DNA of 64,000 nucleotides from Mycobacterium terramassiliense (GCF_900157385.1 NZ_LT717700.1:62001-126000), one strand, 5' to 3'. Numbered from the stretch's first letter, positions 44,042-52,880 are shown. Notes: generated by a model not told the origin, from the letters alone. Program-made: numbers and translations.

Positions 44042-44063
44042 CCGCGGGCCTGCAGGCCCGCGG
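44042..44063. promoter_or_regulatory. 22-bp perfect palindrome upstream of the MBL-fold gene
   Basis: Arms CCGCGGGCCTG and CAGGCCCGCGG are exact reverse complements with no spacer. The site ends just 2 bp before the GAAGGAG ribosome binding site of the next gene. As RNA it would form a very stable hairpin next to the ribosome binding site; as DNA it could be an operator or the glgP terminator. No U-tract follows. Confidence 0.55.
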
Positions 44064-44080
44064 CGAAGGAGCGCGTGACG

Positions 44081-44920
44081 ATGACGTCTTTGGAGTTGCC
44101 CGGCGGCGGGACAGCTGATTTCGCCGAGGGCAATGTCTATTTCATCGGCAACGCCACCACATTGATCCGCTTCGGCGGGCTGACGATCCTGACCGATCCG
44201 GCCTTCCTGCACAAGGGCGAGCACGTCTATCTGGGGCATGGCATCTGGGCCCGACGCGAGGTCGAGCCGGCTTGTCAGATCGCCGATCTGCCACCGATAG
44301 ACCTGATCGTCTTGTCGCATTACCACGGCGATCATTTCGACGACGTCGCCGCGCGGGAGCTCGACAAGAAGCTGCCCATCGTCTCGACCGCCGATGCGGT
44401 GGACAAGCTGAGCGCTCTGGGCTTCGAGCGGGGCTATCCCCTGGACACCTGGGAATCCCTCGGGGTGCGCAAAGGTGAGGCGACGCTGAACATCACCGCC
44501 ATGCCGGGCAAGCATTCCGCGGACGATGCGGTGAACGACCTGCTCATGCCCGTCAACGGGCACTTGCTCGACTTCAGCCGCAACGCCGATCACCTCTACC
44601 GGCTCTATATCACCGGCGACACGATGCTCATCGATGCCCTCGCCGACATCCCGCGCCGCTATCCCGACATCGACCTCGGACTGATTCACACGGGTGGCAC
44701 GACCTTCCTCGTCACGGTGGTCACGATGACGGGCGAGCAGGGGGTGCGGGCCGTTGAGGTCACCAAGCCCCGCACCGCCATCCCGATCCACTACAACGAC
44801 TTCTCGGTATTCCTCTCGGGACTGGACGACTTCAAGAAGGCGGCCCGGGCCTCGGCCACGACGACGCAGTTCGTCTACCTCGCGCACGGTGAAACCTACA
44901 CATTCAAGCCCAACGGGTGA
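44081..44920 (+). CDS. Metallo-beta-lactamase-fold hydrolase (UlaG/UPF0173-like)
   Basis: A 279-residue protein with the MBL metal-binding motif LSHYHGDHFDDV (HxHxDH), His in GKHSADDA, and the later ITGDTML and PIHYNDFSVF segments of the UlaG/UPF0173 type. It lacks the lactonase extras of AHL enzymes. The substrate is unknown. The ATG at 44081 fits the AAGGAG site with 9-nt spacing better than the GTG at 44075. It lies 113 bp after glgP, with the perfect palindrome in between. Confidence 0.87.
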   Translation: MTSLELPGGGTADFAEGNVYFIGNATTLIRFGGLTILTDPAFLHKGEHVYLGHGIWARREVEPACQIADLPPIDLIVLSHYHGDHFDDVAARELDKKLPIVSTADAVDKLSALGFERGYPLDTWESLGVRKGEATLNITAMPGKHSADDAVNDLLMPVNGHLLDFSRNADHLYRLYITGDTMLIDALADIPRRYPDIDLGLIHTGGTTFLVTVVTMTGEQGVRAVEVTKPRTAIPIHYNDFSVFLSGLDDFKKAARASATTTQFVYLAHGETYTFKPNG

Positions 44921-45003
44921 CATCGCTCACCTGGGCGTGCTGGATTCGATTGCGGGCGAGGCGTTCTCGCGGGCCGGCGCCGAGGTCGTCGGGCCGCCGG
45001 TGG

Positions 45004-45807
45004 TCAGCGGTAGCCGGGCAGATCCGGCACGCCACTGGCCGTCAGCCAACCACCCCCGTCGACCACGAGCGTCGCACCCGTGACGTACGAGGCGGCGTCG
45101 CTGGCCAGGAACAGCACGGCTTCGGCGACCTCGGTCGTCGAACCGGCGCGCCGCAGCGGGTTCTGGGTGGTCCGGTGCTGTTGATCGCCGGTGATGCGCC
45201 GCACCCCCTCAGTGCCCGACATCGCGCCCGGGGCAACGATATTCACGCGCACCCCGTCGGGCCCCCATTCGATGGCACAGCTGCGGGTCAGCGCGTCGAT
45301 GCCGGCCTTGGCCGACACCACGTGCGCCTGCAGGGCCATCCCGCGGTACTGGATCGCCGCGCTGATGTTCACCACGGCGCCGCCGTGCTCACGCAGCCAG
45401 CATTCGTAGGCCGCCTTCGACACGTTGAAGGTTCCCAGCAGGTCGATGTCGACCACGGCCTTGAATCCGCCTGCGCTCAAGCCGCTGATCGGCACCGGGA
45501 AGTTTCCGGCGGCGTTGTTGACGACGGTGTCGAGCCGGCCGAACGTTTGCACCACCTCCTCGACGACCGCGGTGACCTCCTCGAAGCGGCGCACGTCGCA
45601 CACACCGTAGATCGCCTCGATCCCCCCTTCCCGCAATGCCGCAACGGCGGCTTGCAGGTTGGCCTCCTTGCGGCTGCAGATGGCGACGCGGGCACCGTGA
45701 CCACCCAGCACCCGGGCGATCTCCAAGCCGAGACCGGTGGCGCCGCCCGTGACCAAGGCGACCTGCCCATCCATGAGGTCAGCGCGGAAGGGGCTCGGGC
45801 GGGTCAT
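45004..45807 (-). CDS. SDR, 2,4-dienoyl-CoA reductase (DECR2-like)
   Basis: A 267-residue SDR. TGGATGLGLEIAR is at residues 20-32, NNAAGNFPVPISGLS near 97 and GGGWLTASGVP at the C-terminus, a set characteristic of 2,4-dienoyl-CoA reductases of the peroxisomal type. The Tyr of classical SDRs is replaced (SAKAGIDALTRSCAIEW), which also fits this group. It probably removes double bonds of unsaturated fatty acyl-CoA with NADPH. Its end is 84 bp from the MBL gene end (convergent). It is divergent from the 45896 gene. Confidence 0.88.
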   Translation of the reverse strand: MTRPSPFRADLMDGQVALVTGGATGLGLEIARVLGGHGARVAICSRKEANLQAAVAALREGGIEAIYGVCDVRRFEEVTAVVEEVVQTFGRLDTVVNNAAGNFPVPISGLSAGGFKAVVDIDLLGTFNVSKAAYECWLREHGGAVVNISAAIQYRGMALQAHVVSAKAGIDALTRSCAIEWGPDGVRVNIVAPGAMSGTEGVRRITGDQQHRTTQNPLRRAGSTTEVAEAVLFLASDAASYVTGATLVVDGGGWLTASGVPDLPGYR

Positions 45808-45883
45808 CGCGACATCCTCACCGGCTCACTAGAACACGTTCCAATTCAGGTTGGCAAGCAAGCTCCCGCTGCTGGCCCACGCC

Positions 45884-45889
45884 TATGAT
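45884..45889 (+). promoter_or_regulatory. -10 box of the 239-aa hypothetical gene (leaderless)
   Basis: TATGAT (5 of 6 to TATAAT) lies 6 nt before the GTG at 45896, so that GTG rather than the upstream ATG at 45851 is the likely start. Confidence 0.6.
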
Positions 45890-45895
45890 CGAACG

Positions 45896-46615
45896 GTGAC
45901 CGCCCTGCTCGACGCCGTGCTCGCGGCGCACGGAGGCCTCGATCGGTGGCGACGATTCGGCTCGATGGAGGCGACCATCGTCAGCGGCGGCAAGCTCTGG
46001 GAGATCAAAGGCCAACCGCAAGATCCCACGCCGCGACGGATGAGCGTTGCGCTGCAGCGTGAATGGGCCTCCGTGCAGCCGTTCGGTGCGGCAGACCAGA
46101 GAACCGACTTCACGCCCCGACGCGGCGCCATCGAAAAGCTCGACGGCCGCGTGGTCGCCGAAGGGTTCAACCCGCGAGAATCGTTCGCCGGTCATGAGCT
46201 CACAACGCCGTGGGATCCCTTGCAGCGCGCGTACTTCAACGGCTACGCGCTGTGGACGTATTTGACCACCCCATTTTTTATGACGCTGCCCGGTCTCACC
46301 GTCGCCGAGATCGACCCAATCGAGGACTTTGGCGAGCGCTGGTTCGGGCTGCAGGCGCGCTTCTCGGACGAGCTCGCCAGCCATAGCACCGAGCAGGAGT
46401 TCTACTTCGGCAGCGACTTTCTGCTGCGCCGTCACGACTACCGTGTCGACGTCGCGGGGGGGTTCGCAGCGATCCAGTACGTCTACGACATCGTGGAGGC
46501 CGACGGCATCAAGCTGCCATCAAAGCGCCGGGCATACCGCTGCGACGCGCACGGCCGCCTGTTGGCCGATGAACTCATGGTGTCAATCGACATAAGCGAC
46601 GTCCACCTGACCTGA
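45896..46615 (+). CDS. Conserved hypothetical protein, 239 aa
   Basis: I do not recognise a family. The protein starts VTALLDAVLAAHGGLDRWRR and contains beta-rich segments (VQPFGAADQRTDFTPRRG, then RHDYRVDVAGGFAAIQYVYD) and a C-terminal SIDISDVHLT. It has no signal peptide. The overall look, with WDPLQRAYFNGYALWTYLTTP and an alternating strand pattern, resembles an outer-membrane lipoprotein-sorting or lipid-carrier fold, but that is a guess. The GTG at 45896 is chosen from its TATGAT box. Confidence 0.68.
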   Translation: MTALLDAVLAAHGGLDRWRRFGSMEATIVSGGKLWEIKGQPQDPTPRRMSVALQREWASVQPFGAADQRTDFTPRRGAIEKLDGRVVAEGFNPRESFAGHELTTPWDPLQRAYFNGYALWTYLTTPFFMTLPGLTVAEIDPIEDFGERWFGLQARFSDELASHSTEQEFYFGSDFLLRRHDYRVDVAGGFAAIQYVYDIVEADGIKLPSKRRAYRCDAHGRLLADELMVSIDISDVHLT

Positions 46616-46653
46616 AAACGCCGGTGGCGAATCGTTCTGCAAAATCGGATAAC

Positions 46654-48150
46654 TCAGCTATCCCAGCTCGGAACCAGGCCCAGCGCGCGCATCAAGCGGC
46701 CCTCGAACCCGGTCAGCAGCGAGACCCCGGTGACCGACGACTGCGGCAGCGGGAAGTTCAGGCCGGGGTCGAGCGACGGATCGAACGGATAGCCGGTGGG
46801 CATCATCGACGGCGGCAGCAGCCCGAGGTCGACCAGCGCCGCCTGCGGGCCCTGCACCGCGCCGTGCGCCAGGTCCGGCACGATGGTGAACGGGTTCGGC
46901 AGTTCGAACAGGCTCGCGGGGGTGGGGATGTCGGCGTACTCCCCCGACCCGTAGCCCATGTCGACGATCACCCGCAGGTCCGGCTGCAACAGGTCGGCCA
47001 GGGCGTTGCCGAACGGCGCCGGCACGTACAAGCGCAGCGGCGCGACGAGCGGCAGGTTCTGCGTCAGCAGCTCGTAGTAGTGGGTGGAACCGGTGTACCC
47101 GGGCGAGGTCGGCAGTTCGGTCGCGTTGGCGATCTGTCCGGGCGTCAGGTCGACGTAGTCGTGCGTCCCGTGGAAGAGCGCGAAGCCCATGAACGCGTTC
47201 AGGTCGCTGACCGGGTTGAGCACGTACCGCGGCAGGTTGGTCACCATGTCGTACTGGTTGGTGAAGATCACGGTGGGGTACGGCGAGTTGGGGGGCGTCG
47301 CGCCGTTGAACAGCACGTCGAACAGCGGGATGTACAGGCCGGGAAAGCGTTCGAAAAACCCACCATCGGGGTTGCCGGGGTCACCGGTCAAAAAGAACGA
47401 CAGTTCGCCGGGGTCGGGCGGATTGGCCATGGCCATCAGGTTGCGGATCTCGACGGTCGCCACCAGCGAACTTTGTGAGGTGCCGTAGACGATCACCTTG
47501 TTGCCCGCCGCCAGTTCGGTGTTGACGGCGGTGTTGAGCGACTGCACGCCGTGGGCCACCGACTGGCCCAGCGTCAGGTTTCCAAGTTGCGGGGTGAACG
47601 GCCAGAACTGCTCCGGCGTGTAAAGCGACTGCCCCAACGCCCCGGTGAGCGGCGACAACGTCGGGTTGTTCAGAAAGTCGGCCATGATCGAGCCGACGTA
47701 CTTGGCGTCGGGCAGGGGGAACGTGGTGCCGCCGACGATCAGCGCCACGGAACTGTTTTGCGGCACGTTCAGCGGCGGGATGCTGGTGGGAGCGGGATTC
47801 TCGGCCTGCGTAGCCAATGCGATCAGCGGTGATTCCAACTCGCCGACCGCGTCGCGCAGCGCTTGCTCCCCCGCCCGCTCGGTCTGGATGTAGGCGACGT
47901 CCGCCGCGCCCAGCAATTGGATGAACCGCTGCTCGAACGCCTGGCCCTGTGCGGCCAGTTCCCGATAGACCCTCGATTGGTCGATGAACAGCGGGGTGAT
48001 CGCCGCGCTCACCTCGTCGGCGCCGGCGGGCAGGACGCCACTGGTCCACAGCGCCGCCAAGGCGTTGGCCTCTTCGAGCGCGGCACCGATCCTGCCGACG
48101 TCCTGTGCGGTCGACGCCAGCTCTCCAGGAATAACCTGCATGACCGCCAT
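46654..48150 (-). CDS. PE-family protein with PE-PPE esterase domain
   Basis: A 498-residue protein. Residues about 1-95 align with the PE domain (helices ELASTAQDVGRIGAALEEAN and AITPLFIDQSRVYRELAAQG), although the defining Pro-Glu is degenerate (IPGEL). A linker leads into the PE-PPE alpha/beta-hydrolase domain (nucleophile GTSQSS at about 235, with VIVYG before it). The domain contains the usual SPYPTVIFTNQYD and lid regions. Such proteins are ESX-secreted cell-surface lipases or esterases. The ATG at 48150 is chosen because it aligns with other PE proteins; TTG at 48168 and ATG at 48159 are alternatives. No PPE or ESX gene is adjacent. Confidence 0.88.
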   Translation of the reverse strand: MAVMQVIPGELASTAQDVGRIGAALEEANALAALWTSGVLPAGADEVSAAITPLFIDQSRVYRELAAQGQAFEQRFIQLLGAADVAYIQTERAGEQALRDAVGELESPLIALATQAENPAPTSIPPLNVPQNSSVALIVGGTTFPLPDAKYVGSIMADFLNNPTLSPLTGALGQSLYTPEQFWPFTPQLGNLTLGQSVAHGVQSLNTAVNTELAAGNKVIVYGTSQSSLVATVEIRNLMAMANPPDPGELSFFLTGDPGNPDGGFFERFPGLYIPLFDVLFNGATPPNSPYPTVIFTNQYDMVTNLPRYVLNPVSDLNAFMGFALFHGTHDYVDLTPGQIANATELPTSPGYTGSTHYYELLTQNLPLVAPLRLYVPAPFGNALADLLQPDLRVIVDMGYGSGEYADIPTPASLFELPNPFTIVPDLAHGAVQGPQAALVDLGLLPPSMMPTGYPFDPSLDPGLNFPLPQSSVTGVSLLTGFEGRLMRALGLVPSWDS

Positions 48151-48273
48151 CTGGACCATTCTCGACAATGACGCGCGGGGCTGCGACCCGTTTGACGAAG
48201 GTTGGCATCGCCGCGCGGCCGGCCCCGAGCCTTACACTGGGCCCGCAAGGCGCGCGAGTGAAGGTGAACACCA

Positions 48274-48558
48274 GTGAGGATCACGAAAATCGCGGCTGGC
48301 GGGCTGGTTGGGCTGGCCTCGCTGTTCGGCTCGGGCATCGGCGCGGGCATGGCGCGAGCCGACAGCAGCCAGGAGAAGGAGGCCTGCCAGCTGATGGACG
48401 ATCCGGCCGGGCCCGAATCGGGTTACCTGCCAGCCGAATACGCTTTCATGCGGCTGCGCGCCAAGATGTCGGCCGAGGACGCGCGGAATGTCATGTCCGA
48501 GGCCGCCCAGGACTACTGTCCCAATCACATCACCGACCTGCCGGCGGGCTGGCGCTAA
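48274..48558 (+). CDS. DUF732-family exported protein
   Basis: A 94-residue protein with an N-terminal signal peptide (GLVGLASLFGSGIGAGMARA) and a helical mature domain containing CQLMDDP and YCPNHITDLPAGWR. The conserved cysteines are typical of DUF732, a mycobacterial secreted family of unknown role. The start is a GTG at 48274. It is divergent from the PE-PPE gene. The next gene starts 16 bp after its stop, with AAGGAGG between, so they form an operon. Confidence 0.85.
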   Translation: MRITKIAAGGLVGLASLFGSGIGAGMARADSSQEKEACQLMDDPAGPESGYLPAEYAFMRLRAKMSAEDARNVMSEAAQDYCPNHITDLPAGWR

Positions 48559-48574
48559 GGAGGGCTCGAAGAAG

Positions 48575-49000
48575 ATGAGTACGGCCTTGTTTGGTTTCCT
48601 GACCGTCGTCGCCCTCGCGTTCGCGTTGGTGTTCGGCGCCATCGCCGGCGTATACGTCAAGCGGCTGGGCGATCGACCGACGACGCCGATCAGGGAGGAA
48701 ATCGGGAGCGCCAAAAAGGTGCTCACCAAAGTGCGCAAACGTCAACCAGTGTCGCGAGACGAGTTGGATTTCGCGAAGCAAATCACGGCCGACCGCAGCT
48801 CCTTGATGACGTTATCCATCCCCGGCGCGTTGTTCTCGGTGGGGTGCTTTTACGTCTTCGGCAGTCTTTACCACCTGCACGGAGCCACACCCTCCGAGCG
48901 GACTTTTCTCGGGGTCTTCCCGATGTTGGCCTCGATAAATTTCACGACCCAGATTCTGCGCAGCGCACGGTTGAGGCGGCGCCTGCGGAAGATGGCTTGA
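48575..49000 (+). CDS. Membrane protein of unknown function, 141 aa
   Basis: Two hydrophobic segments (LFGFLTVVALAFALVFGAIAG near the N-terminus, here partly quoted as VVALAFALVFGAIAG, and SIPGALFSVGCFYVFGSLY near 80) flank a basic soluble loop. The end is strongly basic (RSARLRRRLRKMA). The ATG at 48575 follows AAGGAGG. It is likely co-transcribed with the DUF732 gene. I recognise no family. Confidence 0.72.
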   Translation: MSTALFGFLTVVALAFALVFGAIAGVYVKRLGDRPTTPIREEIGSAKKVLTKVRKRQPVSRDELDFAKQITADRSSLMTLSIPGALFSVGCFYVFGSLYHLHGATPSERTFLGVFPMLASINFTTQILRSARLRRRLRKMA

Positions 49001-49067
49001 AGCAACCCGAGGCCCTGGCCCGTGGGTGGGCCCCAGGCCCCAGGTCGCGTTGCGGCCGCGGTACCGA

Positions 49068-49073
49068 TACTCT
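49068..49073 (+). promoter_or_regulatory. -10 box upstream of mmpS-mmpL
   Basis: TACTCT fits TANNNT and lies exactly 7 nt before the ATG of the 25-codon ORF at 49081, indicating leaderless translation of that ORF and the probable transcription start of the mmpS-mmpL operon. Confidence 0.5.
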
Positions 49074-49080
49074 TTGCACG

Positions 49081-49158
49081 ATGTCCATTGGGCACATGAC
49101 CGTCTACTATTTGCACGGACCCGGCGGTGGGAGCCCGGGGGAGATGACGATGTCGTGA
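49081..49158 (+). CDS. Putative 25-aa leaderless upstream ORF of mmpS-mmpL
   Basis: The ORF encodes MSIGHMTVYYLHGPGGG followed by SPGEMTMS, with a stop at 49158, 22 bp before the mmpS GTG. It follows a TACTCT box at leaderless distance, so its translation is plausible. It could modulate downstream translation or be a chance ORF. The Tyr-Tyr pair and the glycine-proline run are the only notable sequence features. Confidence 0.4.
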   Translation: MSIGHMTVYYLHGPGGGSPGEMTMS

Positions 49159-49180
49159 CCGAGCTCCGAAAGGTGATCGA

Positions 49181-49624
49181 GTGAGCCCCCGTTCAGTCGG
49201 CAGGACCGTCCTGGCGCGGGTCTGGATGCCACTGGTGGCCGTCGTCGCGCTCGGCGTGGGTGCGGTGGGAATGTGGAAGGTGCACCAGTTCTCCGCTCCG
49301 CCGCCCGTCATCACGGTCAACGGCCCGGCAGCACCCCCGGAGTTCAACCTCAAACGGCTCACGTTCGAGTTGTCCGGCTCCGTCGGGCAAGGGGGGATGC
49401 TCGTCTATGTCGACGTCAACGGGCATCCGCATCAGGTCGACCTCACCGCCCTACCGTGGTCGCACACGGAGACGACCACGCTCACCGTGGTGTCGGGCAG
49501 CATCTCGGCGCAGGTTCATGGCGGCCAAATCGGCTGCCGGATGCTGGTGAACGGCGTTGTCCGCGATGAACACTCCGACACCCACGAGGATGCGCACGTC
49601 TTCTGCCTGGTGAAATCCGCATGA
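49181..49624 (+). CDS. MmpS-family membrane-associated protein
   Basis: A 147-residue partner of MmpL transporters. One N-terminal transmembrane helix (WMPLVAVVALGVGAVGMW) is followed by a periplasmic domain with the MmpS strands (KRLTFELSGSVGQGGMLVYV, then SGSISAQVHGGQIGCRMLVN). Two cysteines (GCRM, VFCLV) fit a disulfide. The GTG at 49181 has a weak GAAAGG site. Its stop overlaps the mmpL ATG (ATGA), confirming the operon. The pair would export a lipid, siderophore or drug. Confidence 0.9.
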   Translation: MSPRSVGRTVLARVWMPLVAVVALGVGAVGMWKVHQFSAPPPVITVNGPAAPPEFNLKRLTFELSGSVGQGGMLVYVDVNGHPHQVDLTALPWSHTETTTLTVVSGSISAQVHGGQIGCRMLVNGVVRDEHSDTHEDAHVFCLVKSA

Positions 49625-52446
49625 GTGAGCATCCGGCGGAGCACCGGCCGAAACGGCCGTTCGTCCCCAGAATGGTTCGGGTCTTCGCGATACCGATCAT
49701 CGCCTTCTGGGCCCTTCTCGCCGTGTCGACGAACACCTTCATGCCGCAGGTGGAGAGGGTCGCGGAAGAACTCGCGGGGCCGGTGGTCCCCCACTACGCG
49801 CCGTCGCAGCGGGCGTTGCTGGCCATCGGTGCGAAGTTCCAGGAGTCCAACTCGACCAGCCTGGCCATGCTCGTGTTCGAAGCCACCCGCCCGTTGGGCG
49901 ATGCGGATCATCGGTATTACGACGACTTGGTGCGCCGGCTCAAGCAGGACCCCAAGCATGTGCAGTACGTCATGGATCTGTGGGGGAAGCCGATCACCGC
50001 GGCGGGGGCGCAGAGCCTCGACGGCAAGGCCTCGTACGTGCTGTTGCGCCTCGCCGGCGATATCGGCCAGATGCAAGCGAACGAGTCCGTTGCCGCCGTT
50101 CGGGACGTCGTCGCGAAGGACACGCCACCGCCCGGGCTCAGGGTCTACGTCAGCGGCGCGGCTCCCCTGGCCTCGGACACGGTGGCCATTGCGAATTCAA
50201 GCCTGAACGACATCACGATCGTGACGATCTTCCTCATCATCGCGATGTTGCTGCTGGTGTACCGCTCGATCGTCACCCTGTTCGTGCCCTTGGCCGGGGT
50301 TCTGTTCGAGATGCTGGTCGCGAAGGGGGTCATTTCGACCCTCGGCCATCTGGGGTATATCGAGCTCTCGTCGTTCGCGGTGAACATCGTCGTCGCGCTG
50401 ACCCTGGGCGCGGGGACGGATTACGGCATCTTCTTGATGGGCCGTTATCACGAGGCGCGACAGGCCGGCGAGAGCAGGGAGGAGGCGTTCTACACCGCAT
50501 ACAAGAGCGTCACGCCGGTCATCCTCGGCTCCGGGCTGACGATCGCGGGCGCGTGTTACTGCCTGACGTTCGCGCGGCTCAACTACTTCCACACCATGGG
50601 GCCGGCGGTCGCCATCGCCATGCTGTTCAACATCGCGGCGGCGCTGACGCTCGGCCCGGCATTCCTGACCGTGGGCAGCCTCTTCGGGCTCTTCGACCCG
50701 AGAGGGGCGGCCAAGGCGCACCTGTATCGGCGGATCGGAACGAGCGTGGTGCGGTGGCCGGTGCCGATCCTGGTGGCCAGTTCCGCCGCCGTGCTGCTCG
50801 GGGCGGTCTTCGTGCCCACGTACCGGCAGAACTACGACGACCGCCAGTACCAGCCGCACAACGCCCCGGCCAACATGGGTTTCACGGCGGCGGACCGGCA
50901 CTTCCCGAAGAGCAAGCTGTTCTCCGAGATGCTGATGATCGAGACGGATCACGACATGCGCAACTCGGCTGACTTCATCTCGCTGGACCGGGCGGCCAAG
51001 GCCCTCATCCGCCTTCCCGGCGTCGCGATGGTGCAGAGCATCACCAGGCCCCTGGGCCGACCGTTGGAACATGCCACCCTCCCCTACCTGTTCACCACGC
51101 AGGGCAGCGGCAGCGGCCAACAGCTGCCGTTCACCAAGCAGCAAAACGCCAACACCAGCCAGCAGGCGCAGATCACGACGCACTCCGTCGAGGTCTTGCG
51201 GCAAGAGATCGTCTATTTCCAAAACATGTCGGACGAATTGCACAAGACGGTGCTCACCGTCGAGGATCTGCAGAGAATCACGGCCGAGATGAATCAGGAA
51301 ATCTCCAACGTCGACGATTTCTTCCGCCCGGTCAAAAGCTATTTCTATTGGGAAAGGCACTGTTTCGACATCCCCATTTGCTGGGCATTCAGATCGCTGT
51401 TCGACGCGCTCGACAACATCGACAAGCTGGCCGACGACATCACGGACGCCAAAACGTCCCTCGAGGCCTTAGACAAGATCCTGCCGCAGGTGATCACGCA
51501 GCTGAAACTCACGGCCGACGACTCGGAGGCGCTGGCCGGCCTCTTGGTCAGCAGCTACGGCCAGTCGTCGCTGCAGTCCACCCAGACCGCCCAGACGTTC
51601 GACGACCAGGTCAATGTCGGCCTGGACTTCGACCAGTCCCGCAGCGATGACTTCTTCTACATCCCCCACGAAGCCTTCGACAACGAGGACGTCAAGACGG
51701 GCATGCAGCTGCTGATGTCGCCGGACGGCAAGGCCGCTCGACTCATCGTCACCCACGAGGGCGACGCCAACGGCCCGGAGGGCGTGCAGCATGTCGAGCA
51801 ATTCCCCACAGCCATCACCACGGCGCTCAAAGAGACCTCGCTGGCCGGCGCACGCATCTACATCGGCGGCTCGGGATCAACCAACAAGGACATCAAGGAA
51901 TACGCCGCGTCCGATCTGCTCATCGTGGCGATCGCCGCCTTTGTGCTGATCTTCTTGATCATGTTGGTCCTGACGCGAAGCCTGATGGCCGCCTTGGTGA
52001 TTCCCGGCACCGTGGCGTTCTCCTACGCCGGCGCGTTCGGGCTGTCCATACTCGTCTGGCAGCACCTCATCGGCCTGCCCCTGCACTGGCTGATCTTGCC
52101 GCTGACGTTCATCATCCTGGTGGCGGTGGGTTCGGACTACAACCTGCTGTTGATCATCCGCGTCAAAGAGGAGCTGCACGCCGGGATCCACACCGGCCTC
52201 ATCCGCGCGCTGGGCAGCACGGGTGGCGTGGTGACGTCCGCAGGCCTGGTGTTCGCCTTCACCATGCTGGCGATGCTCACCAGCGATCTGCGGACTATTG
52301 GTCAGGTGGGTTCGACCGTGTGCATCGGCCTGCTGCTCGACACGCTGATCGTGCGTTCGTTCGTCGTGCCGTGCATCCTGCGCATCCTCGGGCCGTGGTT
52401 CTGGTGGCCCACGCTGGTGCGGTCCCGCCCGCTACCCCAGGGTTAA
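49621..52446 (+). CDS. MmpL-family RND transporter
   Basis: A 941-residue transporter coupled to MmpS by a 4-bp overlap. Twelve membrane segments; Asp-Tyr proton-relay pairs occur in TLGAGTDYGIFLMGRYHE and VAVGSDYNLLLIIRVKEE. The large second periplasmic loop (about residues 420-720) has a helical insertion with EIVYFQNMSDELH and a Cys pair (HCFDIPICWAF). That insertion matches the MmpL4/MmpL5 coiled-coil type rather than MmpL3. Substrates in that subgroup include siderophores, lipids and drugs; which one here is unknown. Confidence 0.93.
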   Translation: MSEHPAEHRPKRPFVPRMVRVFAIPIIAFWALLAVSTNTFMPQVERVAEELAGPVVPHYAPSQRALLAIGAKFQESNSTSLAMLVFEATRPLGDADHRYYDDLVRRLKQDPKHVQYVMDLWGKPITAAGAQSLDGKASYVLLRLAGDIGQMQANESVAAVRDVVAKDTPPPGLRVYVSGAAPLASDTVAIANSSLNDITIVTIFLIIAMLLLVYRSIVTLFVPLAGVLFEMLVAKGVISTLGHLGYIELSSFAVNIVVALTLGAGTDYGIFLMGRYHEARQAGESREEAFYTAYKSVTPVILGSGLTIAGACYCLTFARLNYFHTMGPAVAIAMLFNIAAALTLGPAFLTVGSLFGLFDPRGAAKAHLYRRIGTSVVRWPVPILVASSAAVLLGAVFVPTYRQNYDDRQYQPHNAPANMGFTAADRHFPKSKLFSEMLMIETDHDMRNSADFISLDRAAKALIRLPGVAMVQSITRPLGRPLEHATLPYLFTTQGSGSGQQLPFTKQQNANTSQQAQITTHSVEVLRQEIVYFQNMSDELHKTVLTVEDLQRITAEMNQEISNVDDFFRPVKSYFYWERHCFDIPICWAFRSLFDALDNIDKLADDITDAKTSLEALDKILPQVITQLKLTADDSEALAGLLVSSYGQSSLQSTQTAQTFDDQVNVGLDFDQSRSDDFFYIPHEAFDNEDVKTGMQLLMSPDGKAARLIVTHEGDANGPEGVQHVEQFPTAITTALKETSLAGARIYIGGSGSTNKDIKEYAASDLLIVAIAAFVLIFLIMLVLTRSLMAALVIPGTVAFSYAGAFGLSILVWQHLIGLPLHWLILPLTFIILVAVGSDYNLLLIIRVKEELHAGIHTGLIRALGSTGGVVTSAGLVFAFTMLAMLTSDLRTIGQVGSTVCIGLLLDTLIVRSFVVPCILRILGPWFWWPTLVRSRPLPQG

Positions 52447-52453
52447 AACCGGT

Positions 52454-52741
52454 TCACGTGGTGGCGGCGGTCTCGCGCGCGACGAAGACCGAGACGTAAC
52501 CGATCGGGATGCCGGTGCGGGTCGCGATGCACCGCCGCGCCGCGACCTCCACCTCCGCCCGACGGCCGACACGGACGAGGCCACCGATCTCGGGAATCCG
52601 GATCATCCACCCGTCGGGATCCCTGGCGACTTCGATGTCGAAGCACTGACCGATCGTTGGGCAGTTCACACGAGGAGCCGTACGTCGCGTACGGCTGCGG
52701 CGCAATGCGTTTGGGTGCCGCAGACTGGGCTGAATGGGCAT
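52454..52741 (-). CDS. HicB-like small protein, 95 aa
   Basis: An N-terminal basic extension is followed by a HicB-type fold: DGWMIRIPEIGGLVRVGRRA (split as DGWMIRIPEIG and LVRVGRRA), then EVAARRCIATRTGIP. HicB proteins are usually antitoxins, but no HicA-like gene is adjacent, so an orphan regulatory protein is more likely. The ATG at 52741 has a good AGGAAAG site. The gene ends 7 bp from the end of mmpL (convergent). Confidence 0.72.
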   Translation of the reverse strand: MPIQPSLRHPNALRRSRTRRTAPRVNCPTIGQCFDIEVARDPDGWMIRIPEIGGLVRVGRRAEVEVAARRCIATRTGIPIGYVSVFVARETAATT

Positions 52742-52880
52742 GTCTGCTTTCCTGGGTCAGAAACGGGCCGCGGGCAAGAGTAGTCCGATTCGCGCCCAGA
52801 ACCTAATCCGCCTGGGCACCGGCCCTCAGGTGCTGGCAGAGTCGAGCTGCGCCGACGTGACCCACTGAAGGGAGGGCGCC

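Noticed and set aside
45851..45895. Upstream ATG as the start of the 239-aa hypothetical gene
   Set aside because: A TATGAT box lies after that ATG and 6 nt before the in-frame GTG at 45896, which implies the shorter leaderless start.
52454..52741. HicAB toxin-antitoxin system
   Set aside because: The protein is HicB-like, but no HicA-like gene occurs on either side, so a toxin-antitoxin pair is not supported.
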